A DNA stretch of 64,000 nucleotides from Branchiostoma floridae. Taxonomy: Eukaryota; Chordata; Leptocardii; Amphioxiformes; Branchiostomatidae. The translations under genes and the position numbers were made by a program. Positions within the stretch are counted from its first letter, which is position 1. The number at the start of each line of letters is the position of its first letter. Under the pieces are notes generated by a model, which saw only the letters and a list, made by a program, of their open reading frames with translations, had not been told where the DNA came from and did no database searches. This document shows, in pieces, positions 57,062 through 64,000 of this stretch. The stretch covers positions 25,249,429 through 25,313,428 of the forward strand of contig NC_049986.1 of the NCBI RefSeq assembly GCF_000003815.2. The letters are read 5' to 3'.

Positions 57062-58066
57062 GGCGATAGGCCATCGAGTATTTGTTGAAATCAGTATTAC
57101 ATGTACTTTGTCGTACTAAAATCAGACTTTATGAACTCAAACAGTGTGTACTCGTTCCACAGAGATTCCTGAGAATCACACTGACTACCACACACTCAGT
57201 GTACTCGGTCCACTCAAATAGTCCCCAGAATCATACATTGACACACTCACTCTGAAAGAATTCCGAGAATCATTGACATCACTGTGTGCTCAGTCCACTA
57301 AAAGATTCCCGAGAATCATACACTACACTATTACACTATAAAATACGCAGTGTGTACTTGGCTCACCGAAACTTTGGCGGGAAATCTGAGTCTCTCGTCT
57401 GATTGGCTAGCAATGATGTAATAGTCTTGTGCAGCAGCGACCCTAGCGGCCAGATATGGTACTGCTGGTAACGCTGTTCCCCGGAAATCGGACTTTACAA
57501 AATGTTGCATATCTTCTTTATTATTAGGTGTTGTGTCCCAAGTAATCTTACATGGCTAGTAAGTGACACCTAGATAATAAGAAATATCAACGTGTTTTAT
57601 TTCATTAAGGCATTTCGCCGAAAACAAGGGCTTTTAAAACTGCATTTCCTACCTATTCATTATTGTTCCTAACACCAAAGCGTTCGGAAGTCGGTGTTCG
57701 GCAAACTTCGGGTGATTTCGGCAACCGTTCGTATGTGTGATTCTTTGGAATCGACAGCTTGTGTCCTTGTGTAACCGCCAAGTGTACGATTCTCGGGAAT
57801 CTTTCCGTGGACCAAGTACACAGTATGTATAAGTGTACGATTCTCGGGAATCTTTCCGTGGGCCGAGTGTACGGTGTGTGTAAGTGTATGACGATTCTCG
57901 GGAATGTTTCAGTGGATCGAGTACACAGTGTATGTTTAATATAGACAGTGTATGATTCTCGGGAATCCCATGGTGGAACGACTATACACTTTTGAGTTCA
58001 TTAGAGTCGGATTTTTATTACAGCACACTAATACTGATTTCAACAAAAACTCGATGGCCTACCGCC
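57062..58066. mobile_element. Fold-back TIR element with internal GATTCTCGGGAATC repeats
   Basis: Long inverted arms: left 57062-57375 (GGCGATAGGCCATCGAG...) and right 57755-58066 (...CTCGATGGCCTACCGCC). Each arm carries 3-4 tandem units built around GATTCTCGGGAATC, itself a palindrome, with CAGTGTGTACT(C/T)GGTCCA spacers. The ~380-bp centre is unique. No transposase frame. Target duplication not clear. Confidence 0.85.
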
Positions 58067-58069
58067 TAT

Positions 58070-58500
58070 GGTAATATAGGCAATTTTGGAATCGTCAGCA
58101 ACCAAAATTTTTCTTGTGTTTTGCGGTTTATTGCTCAAAATTTCTGCGAAGCTGTAAAAGCCAACTGTTTTGTGGGTTCAATTATGCATGTGTTTTTCTA
58201 TGAAGCCTTGAAGGTAAATTATATGTAAAGTTACCATTGTGTATTGTGTAGTGACGGTGGCTAGAATGTGGAAAATGCACCGCCTGGGCCTAAAATAACA
58301 TGTCATCTCAATGATTCTCATGACAACTTGTTTTGGACGCTTTCGTACCTCTGAAACTTTAAACTCACGTCTTGTATTATAAGCAGGAAGAAACTAACTC
58401 TTACAGGGTAATTCCCCATTATTCAAGCAACTGCATTTTCAAAATTTTGTTTGATGTATTACGTAATTTATTTTGTACTGTATTTATGTTAAATGCGTTG
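58070..58500. other. Non-coding, nothing recognised
   Basis: AT-rich spacer between the fold-back element and a Helentron-like fragment. Confidence 0.5.
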
Positions 58501-58509
58501 AATACAAAC

Positions 58510-58930
58510 CCAATCCTTCTTGAGTAGTTCTCTTTCAAGGTCTGAAACTGAACTGGCTCCTGCGGTTCTAAAAAAACTGCTAGGGGGCCATGGAACCTAT
58601 ACCACTTTCACAAGAGCTACTAGTCATAATTCTTCCAGTCAAGATCATGACCATAGCATGTACAGAACTTCAGATGTCCAAACCAGAAGTTCCACTGCAG
58701 TACCGTAACAAGCCACTAGGGGGCCCAAAATCTGATCATTTCAAGGTATCATCAGAACCTACTAGTACCCATATACCAAAAATTAATACAATCCATTTGG
58801 GCCTTATTGAATATTACTGTTGTACCCATATACACAGTTATATATATATATATACACTTTGACATTACTACTTGTGATTCACACAAATGGAACAGTACAG
58901 ATAACATAACCGTCTTGTTGGTGAAGGTAA
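58510..58930 (-). mobile_element. Helentron-like fragment
   Basis: CTGCTAGGGGGCC, AGATCATGACCATAGCATG and CAAGCCACTAGGGGGCCC match the interior of the elements at 42.9-44.1 kb. A TA run replaces the CA run before ATAACCGTCTTGTTGGTGAAGGTAA, the minus-strand start hairpin in decayed form. Confidence 0.7.
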
Positions 58931-59157
58931 AAAAAAGCCAAAACAGTGATCTAGGTCTAAATGGAGTCCAAAAAACATTTTATTCTGACTTCTGCTTAGA
59001 GATAAAGCTACATTTTATACGTACATGTGGCCCAGGGCATCTGTTTGCACATGATCCCAGATGAGGAAATGAAACTGAAAAGTTGGGCATGACTCATGAC
59101 TTCTGTGCACAGCCATGTGTGGAAGGAGGAAGTAGAGATAAGAAAAGACTACACAGG

Positions 59158-59512
59158 CAGGGCTCGAAATACCACCTGCATAATCATGCAGGTTAGTGCA
59201 GGTAAAATTGGAGCTGTGCAGGTATTTCAAAAGTTGTTTCCAAACAGTTTCTACTAATATTCTAGTCTGATCCATACTCTCCAAAATGTTTTTACCAGAA
59301 AATCTAAAATCCCTTGCTTCCATCTTTCTGTACCAGCACCATAGCCACAATATGCAAGAAAAGATTTCTACTACTTCATCTGTAATTTGAGACGGCTGTC
59401 ATTTTGTTTGGGGAAAGAAAGATGGAGTGCAGGTAAATTTCGGCAGGTGCAGGCAATTTTGAATGTCACCTGCACCAGTGCAGGTATGCAGAAAAAAATA
59501 TTTTGAGCCCTG
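59158..59512. mobile_element. hAT-like MITE (CAGGGCTCGAAATA family), copy 2
   Basis: Ends CAGGGCTCGAAATA and TATTTTGAGCCCTG are inverted repeats. The interior carries the same TGCAGGT motifs as the copy at 22217-22534. A clear target duplication was not seen. Confidence 0.72.
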
Positions 59513-59534
59513 ACAGGGAAGCAACAGGAATGAT

Positions 59535-59537
<3 letters not shown>

Positions 59538-59592
<55 letters not shown>

Positions 59593-59600
59593 TATATATA
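59538..59600. repeat. (TA)n microsatellite
   Basis: About 60 bases of TATATA, one GATA interruption near the end. Confidence 0.97.
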
Positions 59601-59913
59601 GGTACATATATGTACATGATTTATATCTGGAACATGTTCTTCTTAATTAATAAGTTGTACACAATTTGCACACACTTAATATTTTGGCTCGTAATTTGTG
59701 TAAAAAAGTAAAGATCCAAAATGACCCTGTAACCTGAAAAGAGAAAAGGAACCATTCTTTTCTTCATTGAATGATGACAATATTTTATTACATACATTTG
59801 CAAAAACATGTAGCAGAAAAATACCAACTATAGAAGTATGACCACATACAGAATGAAACATTGACACTTTAATACTGGTGTGAATGATATGTAATTTGCA
59901 AGCAATCATGAAT

Positions 59914-59990
59914 GACAATGACAATGATCTTTATTGCATACCCATGCCCAACATGGGCTAAATGCATGGAGTGAATGCATATGTTGGTTA
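59914..59990 (-). mobile_element. LINE 3' tail
   Basis: On the minus strand: GCCCATGTTGGGCATGGG, TATGCAATAAAGATCATTG, then TCATTGTCATT repeats. A GC hairpin, a polyadenylation signal and a short repeat tail are typical of LINE 3' ends. Confidence 0.6.
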
Positions 59991-60305
59991 TGATAATGTT
60001 CAGCAAAAGAACTGAAAATTGACAATAATACTACTCTCATGTCCCAAATAAACGTACCGGGACGTTTATTTTTTTCAGCCTCACAATCCACCCGGTACGT
60101 TCTTATTTTGGACGGTACGTTTATTTTATTTCTGAAAATTGGGGCTTTGCTAAGCCAGGACCCTCAAAGAATTGAATTTTGGGGGGTTTCTGCCCACATT
60201 TCCGCGGTATATTTGCTCAAAAGTCACTGTTTTTCGGGCGATACGGCGCGGATTTCCCCGCCGCTATGACCCAAACATGAGTAGCGTGTACGCGTACGCG
60301 GTACT

Positions 60306-61016
60306 CTTTCTGCATTAAACTACCTCGTACCCCCTCCCCTAGATGCCAACACAGTAAAACACCACACACTGTTTAGGGGGAGCCGTCTGCTACAGGCACG
60401 GTCCGGTATGGAATTTAATGAAAAACTCAATTTTTTCTTTCGCTGAATACACAATAATGTATCGAAACATGCTGCAAAAGACAACTTTCATTACATGAAA
60501 ACACTCCGAAATTACTGTAATAACAGTCGATACAAATGTGAACTCAAAAGAAATGATCAAGTCAAACTGACTAAATTGTTTGCCGGCTACGCAACCCCCA
60601 AAAAAACCTTCCATGACAAAGGCCAAAAAAAATAGGGGACGTACACCAGAGCCCAGTGCAAACAATATCTCCTCTGGGATTTCTTGCTGAAATTAAACAA
60701 CGATAAACTCGAGAAGTTCTTCCGTAGTAGCTGACGTGCCTGGAAGCAAGGCCTCGAATGAAGAATCAACCTTCAGTCCTCCTTTTGTCTTCTCACAGCA
60801 CCTGCTGTCCACCTGTCCTCACTAATCAACAGTCACCTGTGCATAACTCAAACACAATGTGTTAATGCAGAAAGTGAATTTCACGCTAATGACTTCGTCA
60901 AACGCTAGAAATTAGTATTTTCTGCATTAAACTACCTCGTACCCCCTCCCCTAGATGCCAACACAGTAAAACACCACACACTGTTTAGGGGGAGCCGTCT
61001 GCTACAGGCACGGCAT
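60306..61016. repeat. 97-bp direct repeats flanking ~515 bp
   Basis: TTTCTGCATTAAACTACCTC...GTCTGCTACAGGCACGG is present identically at about 60308-60403 and 60919-61015. Both copies include CACACACTGTTTAGGGGGAG. The intervening sequence is not recognised as an element. Confidence 0.9.
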
Positions 61017-61019
61017 CTA

Positions 61020-62870
61020 TTTTTCGATCGATCAAAGAAGGGGAAAAGAAGGGAAACATCAATTCAAGTACCTAAACACCTAAAGAAAAAGAAACTGCCA
61101 ATCTCGCTCTTAAAATGTCTGTAATGTAACCGTCCCTCTCTCGTCCATTTTCAATGCCTTTTGAACATTCTGTCTGGGATTCCCGCATACGCAGATGCAG
61201 TGGCTCCGCCGGCTCTCAAAAATGTCAACCGAAAACTGAAACATCATCAACAGTCCGGATCTGGACTTACTTAGACCCCTAAAGACTCTGAGATAAAAAT
61301 CTGAAGTGACGTCAATGTGACAACTTACAATACTTCTCCAACATAGCAACCGGGCAAGCAATCTAATCAGTCCTGGCAAAAGGAATTACCTTCTCAGATC
61401 TGTACTGATCAGTTTTGCTGGAATGAATAAAGACAAATTAATCTACAAACAAAATATGCTGATTGCTTCATCAAACCTGAGGAAACCTGCATACGAGACA
61501 AGAATCAAGGTCAATGTACTCATAGTATCCAAATCATCTTTGTGTCCATGTACAGCCATCAGCTTATACAACCAAACTGGTGTTATCACCTCTTTCCTCC
61601 TTCCCTTGCATACGTTTAAATGTATTACCCGCAACCTTATTAACTGTAGGTGAAACGAATCCTGCCTAAAATTGCGCTCACCTAAAACTGTAAAAAGCTT
61701 TCTCAACCGCTACAAGAGAAACAGTATTCTGTATAACTTTCAGCAATTCAAAGCAACATATTAAAGCGCTGCTGGAAAAGGGACAATCTTCCACTGTCCC
61801 CTCGAGTTCTGGTTGGCACATCTACCGACGGTAGCTCAAGTTGTCCGCTAACGACATCAGATATGGGTGCTGTATTCTATCCATGTCCTTCCAAAGTCAA
61901 TCGTTCAGAACATGTGGAACGGAATATAATAGTTAATATCAAATTAGCACAAAACCGAACCATATCAATTAATACACATTGCTGTCTTAAACATATATCT
62001 GCTGTGCTGTTGCACTTGTAAACAAACTACAACAAAATATCATCTAAATACATGTAAACCTTGTTGTACTGTTTACTCCACCTTCAATGTAAACAAAAAC
62101 ATTGAAAACATGTTCGTGCAAACAAACAAGAAATCACTTCTTCATTTACTGGCCGCGTGCCTGCAAAAAAAATCATACCAAAATGATAAACCTTGCCACC
62201 TGTACATCAGAGATTCAATACTCTGATACAACCAGAAACAAAGTGTTTCCTAATGGCCAAGTGTCTAAAACGCTCCTAAATCAGCATGCAAAAATAGCTG
62301 AATTTCCAAGTATATAGGCATATTCCTCAAACTCACTCTCTCTCAAAAACAAATCTACAGATTAAATCAACAGTACAATAAATACCCCACTGCTACCAAA
62401 AATGGTATTCTTACTCAATCATCTTACAAATAACTTCTCCGTAGTCAAATCTACATAATCAAAAACAAACTTGTCAAAATACATGCTCACGTGTAAGCAA
62501 CTTGTGACTGGTATCCTTGCAGCGAAAGCTGACCTGTCCATAATAAAAAAGTACAATATAAAACAAAATTGCAGAAAATAACAAACACTCTGATATCACC
62601 CCAACCTTCCTCTTCAGGATGATAACATGACCTTCTGTTCGTGAACCTTGGAATTGCAGATTCTGAAGCAACATCATAGTGAAAGAACTAATTGTTAACT
62701 TACTCAACACAATGAATAATGTTTTATAGATGCATGCAGAATAATGTCAATTGCAATATTTAAATTACCAAGTTCTATGAAATCTATCCACTCATGGGTC
62801 AATACATGTACACATTTCTCCATGCGAGCTCTTGTCAGGTATGACGTCCTGCCAAAACAAGGATAAAACA
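61020..62870. other. Non-coding, no gene recognised
   Basis: AT-rich, with only short open frames. No domain or repeat identity noticed on either strand. Confidence 0.5.
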
Positions 62871-62884
62871 CCACATTCTGGGCA

Positions 62885-63290
62885 TTGACAACAAAACATA
62901 GCTGATCTCAGTAATTGTCCTCTCCAAAACATGAGGTATTCCTTACCACTCCACGGGCATATAAAAAATGGCATAAAATCTTCGGGCCATAATCGGCCTT
63001 CCAAACACATTATCAGTGATCTTCCTCTCCAACTCATGTGGTTATTCCTTACCACTCAATGGCCATAGGCGTACAAAAAACTGCATAAAATCGCCGGGCC
63101 ATAATCGGCCTGCCAAACACATTGATCTCAGTGATCTTCCTCTCCAACACATGTGGTTATTCCTTACCACTCCATGGGCATACAAAAGACGGCATAAAAT
63201 CGCCGGGACATAATCGGCCTGCCCGACACACTGATCTCAGTGATCTTCCTCTCCAGCACAAGTGGTACCCCTACTCCTAAATGGGCATAT
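62885..63290. repeat. ~110-bp tandem repeat, about 3.5 copies
   Basis: Units contain TGATCTCAGTGATCTTCCTC, CATGTGGTTATTCCTTACCA and CGGGCCATAATCGGCC (at about 62983, 63095 and 63204). Divergence is moderate. Confidence 0.88.
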
Positions 63291-63294
63291 AAAA

Positions 63295-64000
63295 GGTAAA
63301 TCATTGCCAGGCTCATCTGCCCCACCGTCCTCACCATTCTCTGGGCGTTCAGCGTACGGCATACCATTACCGTGCTCATATCAACTGCGGTTTAACATTA
63401 TCAACATCTGTGGAATTACTCATCAAACAACACATAATCTGCACCACTGTATAAAAGGTAAACCAAGGTACTGTAGTCAATGAACATCAATGCAGAGAAC
63501 AAATTATCTGCGAGTTAAGCATACACAAAAATTCTCACTGTTGTAACACTTAACGTGCCATCCATCTGTGCAAATAAGGTTAAAAATCATCATTAGGATA
63601 TGTACCATCATCAAGTACCATCATCAAGTGCTAAACCAGCGGTAGGCAACACATCACCTGAAACATATCAAAAAATTACAAAGCTCATGCATATTAAATA
63701 CGGCGTAACATCAACATACAAATCTGCCTGCTCAACACAACTGAAAAACCGTGCCAAATCACACTGTAAATCTGTATGCTATTTGCAGACAACACAACAC
63801 CTGTACCAAATATCCGATATATGTACTGCATCATGTACTGAACCATCACCATGTACAATGTAGAACTATGTGATCTATGCTGTCAAAGTACCATCCTCAC
63901 CATTATTATTTGAGCATGTCAAAATTGAACAACGGTTGTTTGAAGAATCACCACGTCCAGAAGAATCACCTGCTCACAGCAGACTATGTGCCATCTGGGA
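63295..64000. other. Non-coding, no gene recognised
   Basis: No convincing exon or repeat beyond a duplicated ACCATCATCAAGT near 63604-63628. Confidence 0.5.

Overview
The window is eukaryotic nuclear DNA, most likely from an amphioxus (Branchiostoma). The reasons are short phase-1 exons encoding shuffled extracellular modules, many small DNA transposons and LINE pieces, and minisatellites that start at exon-intron boundaries. I recall such boundary minisatellites being described in amphioxus genes; this was not checked. The species call is inference.

Region 1-36.8 kb holds one large gene on the minus strand, and its 3' end lies outside the window to the left. Joining exons by open frame, GT/AG sites and intron phase gives a receptor tyrosine kinase. 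In order it has a signal peptide and about ten near-identical leucine-rich repeats with N and C caps (36730-35587), the first half of an F5/8-type (fucolectin-like) lectin domain (30190-29966), two CUB domains of two exons each (26338-25089), the second half of the lectin domain (24126-23908), two sushi domains (23356-23180, 19174-18998), a degenerate third sushi exon (18660-18515), a transmembrane exon (17579-17388) and four kinase exons (16780-16592, 16078-15894, 15223-15125, 13831-13614). All in-frame junctions agree. About 1,180 codons are visible. The remaining kinase C-lobe should lie left of base 1.

The most striking feature is how this gene's splice junctions have become tandem arrays. 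Beyond the last kinase exon, bases 1-13613 are mostly a 69/75-bp satellite whose unit copies the last ~13 bases of that exon plus its splice donor. The same exon has a 59-bp array at its acceptor side. The preceding kinase exon has nine 47-bp copies of its last 27 coding bases plus donor. The transmembrane exon has two partial upstream copies. The large satellite also carries three near-identical copies of one 5'-inverted LINE insertion, so satellite plus LINE was amplified as a higher-order block.

An almost intact LINE (30.3-34.1 kb, plus strand) sits in the intron between the leucine-rich-repeat exon and the lectin exon, followed by a tRNA-derived SINE. Other introns hold a deleted mariner, a hAT-like MITE and CA repeats.

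Region 36.8-64 kb is mostly non-coding and rich in mobile elements: a Helentron-like element with a matching empty site, a hAT MITE with a clean 8-bp target duplication, a fold-back element, a G-rich minisatellite split by a TIR element, CA and TA tracts, LINE tails and a 100-N gap. The one convincing coding feature there is a plus-strand signal-peptide first exon at 55813-55879, whose downstream exons are not recognisable here.
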